Source: Costus lasius (lineage: Eukaryota; Streptophyta; Magnoliopsida; Zingiberales; Costaceae). From it: DNA of 64,000 bases. The position numbers and the translations under genes were made by a program. Shown piece by piece: positions 11,134 through 22,551 of the stretch. The DNA is taken from positions 99,661,565 to 99,725,564 of the forward strand of contig CM050451.1 in the NCBI GenBank assembly GCA_027563935.2, read 5' to 3'. The notes below the pieces were generated by a model. It saw nothing but the letters and a program-made list of their open reading frames with translations, had not been told where the DNA came from and did not search any database. Positions within the stretch are counted from its first letter, which is position 1. Every line of letters starts with the position of its first letter.

Positions 11134-13177
11134 TGTTAGTGTTTATGCTCTGCAGAGCAATTTATGGATATGGTTCGACATTTTTTGAATGTACTTTGAT
11201 AAAATTGATATAATCAATTAAGGCATGGTCATTATTATGCAGATTGCTTTACCTGCGTTGATGTATTGAATTGTATAAATAATGTCCCCGGAGTTTGGTT
11301 GGATCTATACTCATAGTAATCCTTAGTCAAGGTGTCTTAGCCGATATGGGATAGCTTTGGTGCATGTGAGACTGGTGTATGGGATGGTTAGGTGCAGGGC
11401 ACAGTAATGCAGACATACAGGTGCTTCAGCATTAGTTGCACTGGAGTGACCCACCATGAGGACTGACTTATCTAGTCAACAGGTCAATCTCACATATGAG
11501 AGATTTGCATTGATCCTTAAACTTGAGGTATTTATGTCTAGATTTGATGATGCATATGTTTAGATGCAGTCTTATGTTTCTCCGTAAATGGGTGACCAAA
11601 ACGATTGTCATTGGGCATATCATAAGTCATGTAGAGACATAGATGACCAATAGTAGGATTTGCCCCTTCCTTAATTGAAGCATAATATCCACTTTGGGGT
11701 GCCCCACCTCATTGGTGCATGACAAGAATGTGTGGTCATACTGTTTGAGTCATGAACAATAGATTGGATTAATAAACTTGAGACTAATCCAATAGCAGGA
11801 TATTAGTTTAGGCAAAGGGATATATAATGTATGGGAATCCTCGTTGCTTGTTTAGGAGTTGTTGCCATATGACTTAAGTCCAATGACATGGGTAGTAGTG
11901 ATGTGTTGCTAGATACCTCTCACTACTTATGATGTTCTATCATCATTGCCATCGTCATTTGGATCCTACGGGGTCACACGCAATAGATTCTTAACGTTGC
12001 ATTAATCAGAAGCTTTATGATCAAGTTATTGGATAGCTTGGATCTATTTGGAAGATTTCGTCAGCGCCAACGGACCTTATGAGTTGGAAGAGAGTTATTG
12101 GAGCCAAACTTCATTTTTGTCAGGTTGACCCGAAATTGACCTAGAATGGTCACACTTGGATTATAGTTGCAATGGATTGGATCCAATGACTTAATCAACC
12201 CAAATAATGAAGTTTGGGCTAGCTCATTACCCAATGAGACCCAATAACTAGTTGTCATGAGAAGAGAATTGGCTAAAAGGGTATAATGGGGAGAAATTAT
12301 ACTCATAGGCGCATGAAAGAGGTGCCTAATGCTTCATTAGGAAGCTATTGGCACCTAGCCCTTGAGCCCTTGATGGTATGGTTGCCTCTAAGGAAAGACT
12401 TGGGGCTGATATGGCTTGAGGACTTTTATAGAAAGGTCTTAGGCGCATATGGAAGAGGGGATGAGGCTTATGGTAAAGTCTTGGAGACTTTCCTTACCTC
12501 AAACCCTAATTGCACCCAATCCCTTAACCCTAGCCGATTTCTCCTTGGAAGAAGTTGCACCCACGCCTGTTGCTAAACCGCCTCTTGCATCTATATATTA
12601 GATGCATGTGTGAGCCTCTTTGATGCATCTCCTTGGCGAGAATAAGAAGAGCAAGGGCGAGAGTGACTTAGTGGTGGTGCAATCTCTCTTCCTCCTTGAA
12701 GCCGCAAGCCTTCTTCTCCTTCTTCTCCTCTTGGCGCAACTTGGAGAAGGGCTTGGTGGCGACAACTCTTCTTCATCTTCCTAAGGGCCGAAACTCATCC
12801 TCTTCCTCTTCTCTTGGAGTAAAGAAGACAAGGAGTTGGCGGCATCTTCCTTGGCACTTGGCGCAACTTCCTTGAAGGTGGCGCAAGTGAAGTAAAGGAA
12901 CCCTCAAGGCTTGATTCTCTTCCCGAGGCTAGCACCAAGCATGGAAGAGAGCAACGTTGAGAAGGTCGACGCGTGGATACTTGTAGAGGACGAGCACTTG
13001 AGCATCCTCAACATGGCATCATCAACCAAATGAGCAAGAGAGGTATAATCTCCGACACATCCTTGTGTTCTCCCTCTCACATGGATCCTTGGGAAAGGAA
13101 TGTGTTTCGGGTGTAATGCTTATTCCGCTGCGTCATGGGACTGCAAAATTTTAAATTACACTTGGCATTCCCCAATA
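11134..13177 (+). repeat. 3' LTR of copia element B (Cop2)
   Basis: 2,044 bp beginning TGTTAGTGTTTATG and ending about CATTCCCCAATA, which is a decayed form of the CATTCCCTAACA end seen in C. It is homologous in inverted orientation to the C LTRs at 13332-15552 and 20326-22546, but with many substitutions and several indels. A version of the shared copia LTR block is at 11897-11924. It contains no supported gene. Confidence 0.85.
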
Positions 13178-13331
13178 ATATACTACACATGGTGGCGAAT
13201 GCTTCCTGAGATAGGTCTTCGGCCAATTGCAACTTAGCAATTCCTCTTCTTAAGACAGTTCAAACACTTTGTGTCCAACGTAGGCTGGATACAACACAAA
13301 GCCTTAACTTCTTGAAGGTGCCTCTAGAAAT
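13178..13331 (-). other. Leader fragment of element D, left of element C
   Basis: 154 bp similar to the leader of C at about 19050-19160. It holds a stem-loop at 13267-13301: outer stem CTTTGTG/CACAAAG, inner stem TCCAAC/GCTGGA with one mismatch, and the unpaired TACAA (element-sense TTGTA). It ends with the GAAAT copy (13327-13331) duplicated by insertion of C. Confidence 0.75.
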
Positions 13332-15552
13332 TGTTAGGGAATGCCGGGTGTAATATAAAATTTTGCAGTCCCAGGACGCAGCGGAAAAGGCATTACACCC
13401 GAAACACATTCCGTTCCCAAGGATCCATGCGAGGGAGAGGACACAAGGATGTGTTAGAGATGTACCTCTTTTGCTTGTTTTGATGTCGAAGCCATGTTGA
13501 AGGCGCCCAAGCGTTCGCCCTCTACAAGTATCCACGCGTCGACTCCTTGATCGTTGCTCCCTTCCACGCTTGGTGCTAGCCTCGGGAAGAGAATCGAGCC
13601 TTAGGGTTCCTTCACTCTTCTTGCGCCACCTCCAAAGTTCATGCGCCAAGTGCAAGGAAGATGCCGCTAACTCCTTATTCTCTTTACTCCAAGAGAAGAA
13701 GAAGAATAAGAGCTTTGGCTTTGAGGAAGATTGATAAGAGGACACGCCACCAAGTTCTTCTTCAAGTCTCACCAAGAGGAGAGGGAGAAGAAGACTTGCG
13801 GCTACTTGTAGGAAGAAGGGTTGCACCACTTTGTTGTTGTCGCCCCTTGTCCCTCTATGCTTGTTCACGTTTCCAAGTGTTCATCATTTAGAGAGGGTGA
13901 CAATGAGTCCTATAAATAAGACTAGAGACGGTTTGAGCAATGGCTTGGATCACGCCAAGTGTATGGATAAGATAAGGTGTCTTGAGATAAGGAAAGTCTC
14001 CAAGACTTTTCCATAAATCTCATTCAACCTATCCATATTTGTCTATGCGCCATATCAGTCCAAGACTTGCTCCAAATGCATTCTTACCATCAAAGGACAA
14101 GTGGTTAGGCGCAACATGCATGGAGAATTCGGCCAAGCAATAGTTTGGGGTGAATTAGGGTTTGGAAATAAGGAAAGTCTCCAAGACCTTTCCATAAATC
14201 TTACCCCAATTTACATATGCGCCTAAGCTCTTTCCAAAAGAGCCATTCAGCCATATCATCCCCAACACTTACCATAGAGATAAGATACCATCAATGGATG
14301 AAAGGGGGAGGCGCCTAATGCTTCCTTATGAAGCAACATGCGCCCACTTCACCCCATTATGCCCTTGGCGCCAATGGGGTTAAATTCTTCCCCATTATAC
14401 CCTTATTTGCTTATACCTCTTCTTCATAACTAGTTATTGGGCCTCATTAGATAATGAGCTAGCCCAAACTTCACACCACAGGTTGATTAAGCCATTGGAT
14501 CCAATCCAATGTAACCCTAATCCAAATGTAACCAATCTAGGTCAATTTCGGGTCAACCTGCCAAAAATGAAGTTTGGCTCCAATAACTTTCTTCCAACTC
14601 ATCAGGCCCATTGGCGCTGATGAAATCTTCCAAATGGATCCAAGTTATCCAATAACTTGATCCTAAGGCTTCTGATTAAAACAACGTCAAGAGTCTATTG
14701 CATGTGACCCCGTAGGATCCATATGACAATGGCAATGATGTAAACATCATAAGTAGTGAGGGGTATCTAGCAACACATCACTACTACCCATGTCATAGGA
14801 CTTAAGTCATTATGGCAACAACTCCTAACAAGCAACGAGGATTCCTATTGCATTACAGATCTCATTGCCTAAACTGATATCCTGTCATTGGATTAGTCTC
14901 AAGTTTATTATCCAATGCATTGGTCATGACCCAACAAGTGTGGCCACACTTTCCTATCATGCACCAATAAGGTAGGGCGCCCCGAGTGGATATCATGCTT
15001 CCTCTGAAGGAAGGGGCAAATCCTACTATTGGTCATCCATGTCTCTACATGACTTATGACATGCCCAATGACAGTCGTTTTGATCTCCCAGTTACGGAGA
15101 GACGTAAGATTGCATCAAAGCATACCCATCATCTAGTCTAGACATGAATACCTCAAGTCTAAAGATCTATGCAAACCTCTTGCATGTGAGATTGACCTGT
15201 TTGACTAGACAAGTCAATCCTCACGGTGGATCACTCCAGTGCAACCAATGCACCTGTATGTCTGCGTTACTGTGCCCCGCACCCAACCAGCCCATACACC
15301 AGACTCACATGTACCAAGGCTGTCCCATATCTGCTATGGTACTTTGTCTGGGGATAGCTTATGAGATTGGATCCAATCCAAACTCCTGGGACAATATTTA
15401 TGCAATTCGATACATCGACGCAGGTAAAGCAATTTGCATAACAACGACCATGCCTTTTATTGATTATATCAATATCATTAATTCTATCAAAGTACATTCA
15501 AATAATGCCTGACTATGTTCATATATTGGTCTGTAGGGCATATACACCAACA
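13332..15552 (-). repeat. 3' LTR of copia element C
   Basis: 2,221 bp from TGTTAGGGAATGCC to ACACCAACA. It contains the block shared with the Cop1 LTRs at 14755-14782 and the adjacent hairpin ATGATG/CATCAT with loop TAAA at 14735-14750. Confidence 0.95.
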
Positions 15553-15567
15553 ATCTCCCACTTGCAC
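15553..15567 (-). other. Polypurine tract of element C
   Basis: Element-sense GTGCAAGTGGGAGAT next to the 3' LTR. Confidence 0.85.
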
Positions 15568-18128
15568 TAAGACCAAGGGCATCTGATGCTCAGTCAGTCC
15601 CCATGTCTCTAGTATGACCCATTTAGCTTCTGCTGCGCCAGAGGCTATGTCAGTGGGTTTACCCAGATTGCTATCTGTGTTTATTTTAACAAATTTGATC
15701 ATCACCCTTTTTATGATCTCTAAGATCAGATGATATGCTGCAGTACATACTTGAGCTTTAAGTTCGTTCTTTTATGCTATGGTCCCAGTGAAAACTATAC
15801 TGGATCATCAAGCACTATGAACTAGATGAAGCTGCCTCCTTGGCTGCCACAAGGAGCTGCAATGTACTCAGCCTTATTTGTAGAATCTTGCCACTTTGGT
15901 TTGCACAATGCTCTTTCAGCACACAACACCATAACAAGGCAAAGCGCAAATCCTGGCTGTGATCAATAGTCACTAGACTGGAACAAAGTGTCAGTGTACC
16001 CCTGTACACAAAATTCTTTCCTGTCTATCATAGACTAGACTCCAATCCTTTATACTTCCCAAGTATATATACAAGGATTGCTTTCACAGCTATCTAGTGC
16101 TAAACACTAAGATCTGATTGAAACTTGCTGGCTATGCTTCAAGCATTTGCCACAAATGGTCTTGAGTATATTATTCAAAACACGATCCATCCTACACACC
16201 ATGTATCAGGATTTTAGACCCATGTTATTACTCTCCAGCTATGTCATAGGACTCAACATCTTTGAGAGAGTCAGACCATATCTTCCTGGAAGGTATCAAT
16301 ATTTGGAATCATCCAATACAAACCTATCCAGAAACTCTTGGATGATCATAGATTGACTAAAGGGCAATGACTTTCTTGGATCTCTATCTATAGATCCACA
16401 TGCCTAGGATGAATGCATCATTCCCTAGATCATTCTTCTCGAAGTACATATCAAACCTTTTCTTCACCATGTGAAGAGCTGAGATGTTATTCCATGTGAG
16501 AAGAATATCATCAATCATCTAGAACAAGAAATACTATTAAGGTGCTTCCACTGATCTTCTTGTAAACACAGGCTATTTCAAACATGCTTGCATAACACCA
16601 TGCATGTCTTTATGGCCTTGATATGAAAACCTTCTGGCTATTTCCTTACAGATATCCTTTCAGACGTCCATGTGAGAAAGGCAGTTTTCATAACAACATG
16701 CCATAACTGATCATGCAATTATGCAGATTCCTAATGGACCTAAGACTCAGCTATTGGTGAAAAATTTCATTATTATCCACCCAGTGGATTTGCCTGAAAT
16801 TTCTGTTCACTAGCTTGCCTTTCAAGGTAACAAGATTACCTTCCATGTCTATCTTCCCAGAAGATCTATTTTACAGCCTATGGGAGTTACCCCTTTGGCA
16901 GCTTATCCAAGTCCCAGACTTGACTAGCAGACATGGAGTCCATTATGGTTTTTCATGGTCCTTAGCCATTTCTTGGAATCTGGTCCACCGACCGCTTCCA
17001 TTTCCACACAAGTCTTAGGTTCATGCTTTGATGAATAATTCGTCATGCCCAGCATATCGAATTGGTCCAGACTTATGTTATTCTTGTGTTACTTGAACCT
17101 TAGGTTGACTTTCAACCTGTAAGTGAGATTTTTCTCTCCATGTGTGTCTAATTATATTGTGGTTGGTTCTGGATCTGGTTCAAATCAAGACTACTCCCAC
17201 TAGCTTCTTTCAAAAGAAATACTTTCTCAAGAGAGACAGCATTTTGAGCAACAAATATTTTTTTCTCCATGGGATAGAATTAGCACTCTTTAGTGCCCCA
17301 CAATTATACACTTTTGAGATCACTGCATATTATATTCCCAATTCCTTTGAAGGAATGAGATATTTGCAGTTAGCAACTCAAAAGTTAATTTTAGACACCT
17401 TCTTATGGAGTGGCAGTACATCTATTTGCATGGCATCATAGTGGTGTATCTGCATGACTATTCAAAGATGGAACCATATCCAATGCGTTCCAATTTCTTT
17501 CTTTGAAAATCACCACACAGTAGTGTTCCAAGTAAGCTGTGAGATAACCCCACACTCCTAGGATAGTCATCAAATTTTCCACCAATCACCTTGATCCAAT
17601 CAAAGTGTTATGATTGATCCTCCAATTTGACTCAATACTTCATTTGTGAACCTCTTGGATTTTTCCAAAAGTTCTTGGGTTGCGTAAGGCATACCTACAC
17701 CTAATGAAGTATATAACTCCTCTTAGTACTTGTTTACATGGGTCTACTTACACATTGCTATGTAATAGATCCAACAAGTCACTAACCCTTTTACCCTTTT
17801 GTTTTCGGTGAAGGCAGCATCTGTCATATTGTTCCTTCGAACTAGGCTCACATGTATCATAATCCTGAAAGGATAATGATCCCAATAGTCCATGGACTTT
17901 TGGATGTGACCATCGTTCTATGGTTCAAGAGACAATGTTATAAGAGGAATTTTATTGAATCATTAGACCTCATCTTGTGTAACATATAGAACCATAAACT
18001 ATTGTCAATTGTATCACTTCAATAGAACATCTCAGATTTAAAGAAAATATTATCTATTATTTCAAACTGAAGTCCTTTCCAAAAGGAATGATGTTCTCAT
18101 ACATAAGCTGATACATAATAGCAAAATT
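15568..18128 (-). pseudogene. Decayed copia pol of element C (RNase H, RT, integrase)
   Basis: Read on the minus strand, this stretch contains RNase H pieces (about 15600-16010), RT pieces (about 16350-17000, including a KTAFLTWT-like remnant of the catalytic-region entry near 16670), the integrase-RT linker (about 17000-17290) and integrase core pieces (about 17500-17900). All are broken by stops and small indels in each frame. No frame longer than about 100 codons follows the family alignment. Similar decay is seen in B, so the Cop2 family seems to have lost coding ability in both copies here. Domain limits are approximate. Confidence 0.7.
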
Positions 18129-18827
18129 CTATATAAGGTCTTCAAGGCAGTGAGATGATAACAGCAGCATCCAATGCTCCGTCCCTGACCCGAGAGTCGA
18201 TCCATCAAGCCTCATCGTCCTACTTCTTTTGAGCTCCTGCACATGTAAGACATATGTGAGTCTCATATGCGGTACCCAGTACCCATGAATAAGAAGTAGA
18301 CATAAAGACCTTAGTAACACAATACCTGAAGTGGATGGATTACATCCCTTCTTCTTTGCCATGCTCTTCTTGGTCATTAATCCTCTTCGAAATGCCCATG
18401 CATTTCCAGTCTTTCGAAGTATAAGCCTCGAAGATACTGAACCATGGTCATACTCAGATTTAGGCACACACTCTGAAGATCCAACAGAACTCTCCTGATC
18501 ATTGTCATTAGAGCATGGTGTGAAGAGACCTTTGAGATGTATGATTAGATCATAGATCCCCATCTCATCACATTCAACCTTGACCTCTGGGGTTATACAC
18601 TCTAAGACAAGAGCAGTGTACTGTTCGTTATCTTCACAATGTTCAAGATAGACATTCCACTCCCACTCAGTAGTGAAATACACACTGGGCTGGGATGGAG
18701 GTCTTTCAAGAAGATGCATCTTATTTTCTTGTTCTAGTATCTTGGACAAAATCTTGAACCACTTTGTCCAATTTGTCCCATCCAGTTTGTTATTATAAAG
18801 TTTCAATCTCAGATCAGGAAGTGTCAT
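18129..18827 (-). pseudogene. Copia gag fragment fused out of frame to protease remnant (element C)
   Basis: A 232-codon open frame starting MTLPDLRLKLYNNKL. Residues 1-110 or so resemble a copia gag N-terminus (NWTKWFKIL...LE, then a CITPEV...LKGLF segment). The middle is shortened, and the CCHC zinc knuckle expected near residue 240 in the Cop1 proteins is missing. The end (YVLHVQELKRSR) resembles the protease neighbourhood, where the expected Asp of D-T/S-G reads Gly. The ATG lies immediately after a TTGTTGTAG acceptor-like site. The gag part could still make a protein, but a full polyprotein is not encoded. Confidence 0.75.
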
Positions 18828-18977
18828 CTACAACAAGCAAATAAGTAAAATAAGTACTATGATAAAGCATTTAATAAGGACTTTAAATTAAGTGCTATAC
18901 TCCCACTATTTCCTTAACAAGTTGATAACTCTCAAAACTCAACTTGGAAATACGTGAGTAGGATCCTAATTTTACAC
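18828..18977 (-). other. Putative leader intron of element C
   Basis: In element sense, GTGTAAAATT (following GCGGAGACCTC) through a T-rich stretch to TTGTTGTAG, 150 nt, with the AG directly adjoining the gag ATG. Position and ends match the Cop1 elements although the intron body differs. Confidence 0.45.
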
Positions 18978-20312
18978 GAGGTCTCCGCGACTCACGAGGG
19001 TGAGTTGAAATGCACAGAGAGTCCCATGCTTCCTTAGGTAGGCATGCCAGCCAATTGTGCCGCGCACAATTCCTCTTAGTTAAGACAGACTAGGCGTCCT
19101 GTGTCCAGCGAGGGCTGGATACAGCACAGAACCCTATCTTCTCAACAGCTGCCTCTAGTGATTTATCATGTCAGTGACATATAAAAACTAGTCAAGTCTG
19201 ATCCTAACCGTTATGCCCAGGGCCAACGAATTTCCTTGCGAAGGCACGCCCAGGTTAAAACTGGACTGGGGAAATCATTGTCACCACACACCTCCTAAAG
19301 ATAAGTGGGTGTGTCCCACGAGGGTGGGAAACAGTTCACAACACCACCGATCGATAGTTTGATGAGGGCTACGCGTTAGAAGGCTATCGACTTGATATTG
19401 TATTGAGAGTTTTGCATGTTTATTTTATTCTTTTCTAGCATGCAGTTTTCCTATGGTTATGGCAGCAAAGGAAAAACATCACAGGCATGCTATGGACAAA
19501 ATAATAAACCATCACAGGCATGCTAGTTTGGTCGATATGGTTATAGCCCTTTTTATACATATAACTTATCACGAGCCATGTGACATGTCATCATGCATCC
19601 AAGGGTTGCGAGTCCCTAAAGCAGATCAGCCCATACCACAAGCCGAAAGCATCTGTCCTCCCTTCAGTCGCAAGTTCATCACCACACTTCCAAAGCTGGC
19701 GCCACTTTTGACTCCGATTGAAGAAGACTCCTTGTTGTTAAGATGAAGCCTTAACCTAACTTATAATTCTACATCTATTCTAAGTGAGATGAAAAATTCT
19801 TTACAACAAGATGGGGAGATCCACACGCAGGTGGAAAGAGCTTTTACAAGTATTCATCACAAGTGGAAACATGCTTCCACATCACAACACAGGAGGGCAC
19901 TCGCTATAACCATATCATCCCAATCAGGTGGCGCATACATAAAATTTGAAAAACTGGAATAATCAAATTTTTATTCCCTTATGCGCCAACTCCATCCAAA
20001 GCATTCTCTTAACCAATTTTATGCCCAAACATAGATCAAGTTCCATGATGATTTCATAGACCCTATCGGCTGGCGGTTTTGTCAGATCAAGAGACCCGGC
20101 CAGTCCGAAGACACAATGCCCATCCTACTTGACAAACCCTACGTGCGCCTTTGGTCTTAAATCAAGCATGAACACAATCCAAGTTTCGGCCATAGAGTTG
20201 AGAAGAGAAGATTGGATGAAAACGCTTTTTACGTGAAACGCACATGGATAGAAGAAAAATTTTTGAAAATTTTTCACACAAGCATATGTACACCTTGTGT
20301 TTCTCGCAAGTA
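18978..20312 (-). other. Leader of element C with paired stem-loops
   Basis: About 1.3 kb, no gene supported. One stem-loop is at 19099-19129: outer CTGTG/CACAG, inner TCCAGC/GCTGGA, unpaired CTGTA in element sense. The other is at 19314-19329: TCCCAC/GTGGGA. These correspond in place and shape to the two stem-loops of Cop1 leaders, with different paired bases. Confidence 0.65.
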
Positions 20313-20324
20313 GCTCTGATACCA
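20313..20324 (-). other. Primer-binding site of element C
   Basis: Element-sense TGGTATCAGAGC, one base inside the 5' LTR. Confidence 0.92.
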
Positions 20325-20325
20325 C

Positions 20326-22546
20326 TGTTAGGGAATGCCGGGTGTAATATAAAATTTTGCAGTCCCAGGACGCAGCGGAAAAGGCATTACACCCGAAACA
20401 CATTCCGTTCCCAAGGATCCATGCGAGGGAGAGGACACAAGGATGTGTTAGAGATGTACCTCTTTTGCTTGTTTTGATGTCGAAGCCATGTTGAAGGCGC
20501 CCAAGCGTTCGCCCTCTACAAGTATCCACGCGTCGACTCCTTGATCGTTGCTCCCTTCCACGCTTGGTGCTAGCCTCGGGAAGAGAATCGAGCCTTAGGG
20601 TTCCTTCACTCTTCTTGCGCCACCTCCAAAGTTCATGCGCCAAGTGCAAGGAAGATGCCGCTAACTCCTTATTCTCTTTACTCCAAGAGAAGAAGAAGAA
20701 TAAGAGCTTTGGCTTTGAGGAAGATTGATAAGAGGACACGCCACCAAGTTCTTCTTCAAGTCTCGCCAAGAGGAGAGGGAAAAGAAGACTTGCGGCTACT
20801 TGTGGGAAGAAGGGTTGCACCACTTTGTTGTTGTCGCCCCTTGTCCCTCTATGCTTGTTCACATTTCCAAGTGATCATCATTTAGAGAGGGCGACAATGA
20901 GTCCTATAAATAAGACTAGAGACGGTTTGAGCAATAGCTTGGATCACGCCAAGTGTATGGATAAGATAAGGTGTCTTGAGATAAGGAAAGTCTCCAAGAC
21001 TTTTCCATAAATCTCATTCAACCTATCCATATTTGTCTATCCACCATATCAGTCCAAGACTTGCTCCAAACACATTCTTACCATCAAAGGACAAGTGGTT
21101 AGGCGCAACATGCATGGAGAATTCGGCCAAGCAATAGTTTGGGGTGAATTAGGGTTTGGAAATAAGGAAAGTCTCCAAGACCTTTCCATAAATCTTACCC
21201 CAATTTACATATGCGCCTAAGCTCTTTCCAAAAGAGCCATTAAGCCATATCAGCCCCAACACTTACCATAGAGATAAGATACCATCAATGGATGAAAGGG
21301 GGAGGCGCCTAATGCTTCCTTATGAAGCAACATGCGCCCAATTCACCCCATTATGCCCTTGGCGCCAATGGGGTTAAATTCTTCCCCATTATACCCTTAT
21401 TTGCTTATACCTCTTCTTCATAACTAGTTATTGGGCCTCATTAGATAATGAGCTAGCCCAAACTTCACACCACAGGTTGATTAAGCCATTGGATCCAATC
21501 CAATGTAACCCTAATCCAAATGTAACCAATCTAGGTCAATTTCGGGTCAACCTGCCAAAAATGAAGTTTGGCTCCAATAACTTTCATCCAACTCATCAGG
21601 CCCATTGGCGCTGATGAAATCTTCCAAATGGATCCAAGTTATCCAATAACTTGATCCTAAGGCTTCTGATTAAAACAACGTCAAGAGTCTATTGCGTGTG
21701 ACCCCGTAGGATCCATATGACAATGGCAATGATGTAAACATCATAAGTAGTGAGGGGTATCTAGCAACACATCACTACTACCCATGTCATAGGACTTAAG
21801 TCATTATGGCAACAACTCCTAACAAGCAACGAGGATTCCTATTGCATTACAGATCTCATTGCCTAAACTGATATCCTGTCATTGGATTAGTCTCAAGTTT
21901 ATTATCCAATGCATTGGTCATGACCCAACAAGTGTGGCCACACTTTCCTATCATGCACCAATAAGGTGGGGCGCCCCGAGTGGATATCATGCTTCCTCTG
22001 AAGGAAGGGGCAAATCCTACTATTGGTCATCCATGTCTCTACATGACTTATGACATGCCCAATGACAGTCATTTTGATCTCCCAGTTACGGAGAGACGTA
22101 AGATTGCATCAAAGCATACCCATCATCTAGTCTAGACATGAATACCTCAAGTCTAAAGATCTATGCAAACCTCTTGCATGTGAGATTGACCTGTTTGACT
22201 AGACAAGTCAATCCTCACGGTGGATCACTCCAGTGCAACCAATGCACCTGTATGTCTGCGTTACTGTGCCCCGCACCCAACCAGCCCATACACCAGACTC
22301 ACATGTACCAAGGCTATCCCATATCTGCTATGGTACTTTGTCTAGGGATAGCTTATGAGATTGGATCCAATCCAAACTCCTGGGACATTATTTATGCAAT
22401 TCGATACATCGACGCAGGTAAAGCAATTTGCATAACAACGACCATGCCTTTTATTGATTATATCAATATCATTAATTCTATCAAAGTACATTCAAATCAT
22501 GCCTGACCATGTTCATATATTGGTCTGTAGGGCATATACACCAACA
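20326..22546 (-). repeat. 5' LTR of copia element C
   Basis: 2,221 bp, equal in length to the left LTR. About 24 substitutions between the two by hand, unevenly spread, with no indel. Confidence 0.95.
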
Positions 22547-22551
22547 GAAAT

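Larger units (their letters stand above)
1..13177 (+). mobile_element. Copia element B (Cop2 family), 3' part, interrupted by element A
   Basis: This is the 3' half of a plus-strand Ty1/copia element whose 5' half lies left of the window. It consists of a decayed integrase-RT-RNase H stretch (1-1723, resuming at 10810), a polypurine tract at 11119-11133 and a 3' LTR (11134-13177). Element A sits in its RNase H region with a perfect 5-bp duplication AGTAC (1719-1723 and 10805-10809). The 3' LTR is clearly homologous to the LTRs of element C, so both are placed in one family, Cop2. The right end abuts leader sequence of element D, so B appears to be nested in D. The left TSD copy is out of view, so that nesting is an inference. 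Confidence 0.85.
13332..22546 (-). mobile_element. Copia element C (Cop2 family), full-length but coding-dead
   Basis: 9,215-bp minus-strand element with two 2,221-bp LTRs (TGTTAGGG...ACCAACA), a tRNA-iMet primer-binding site, a polypurine tract and a perfect target duplication GAAAT (13327-13331, 22547-22551) in the leader of D. The LTRs differ at roughly 24 sites with no indels. Gag is partly readable, but the gag knuckle is missing and protease, integrase, RT and RNase H are fragmented. Low LTR divergence with a ruined pol suggests it was already defective when it inserted. Confidence 0.95.

Noticed and set aside
13260..13868. 202- and 245-codon minus-strand frames in the LTRs of C (13260-13868, 20125-20862)
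   Set aside because: They lie across the LTR end and adjoining different sequence, with no motif and no shared end. Serine/arginine-rich composition comes from the purine-rich LTR tail.
15144..15512. 122-codon plus-strand frame in both LTRs of C
   Set aside because: Antisense to the LTR, no domain recognised, present only because the LTR is duplicated.
19453..19746. 97-codon plus-strand frame in the C leader
   Set aside because: No motif, not conserved in other leaders, antisense to the element.
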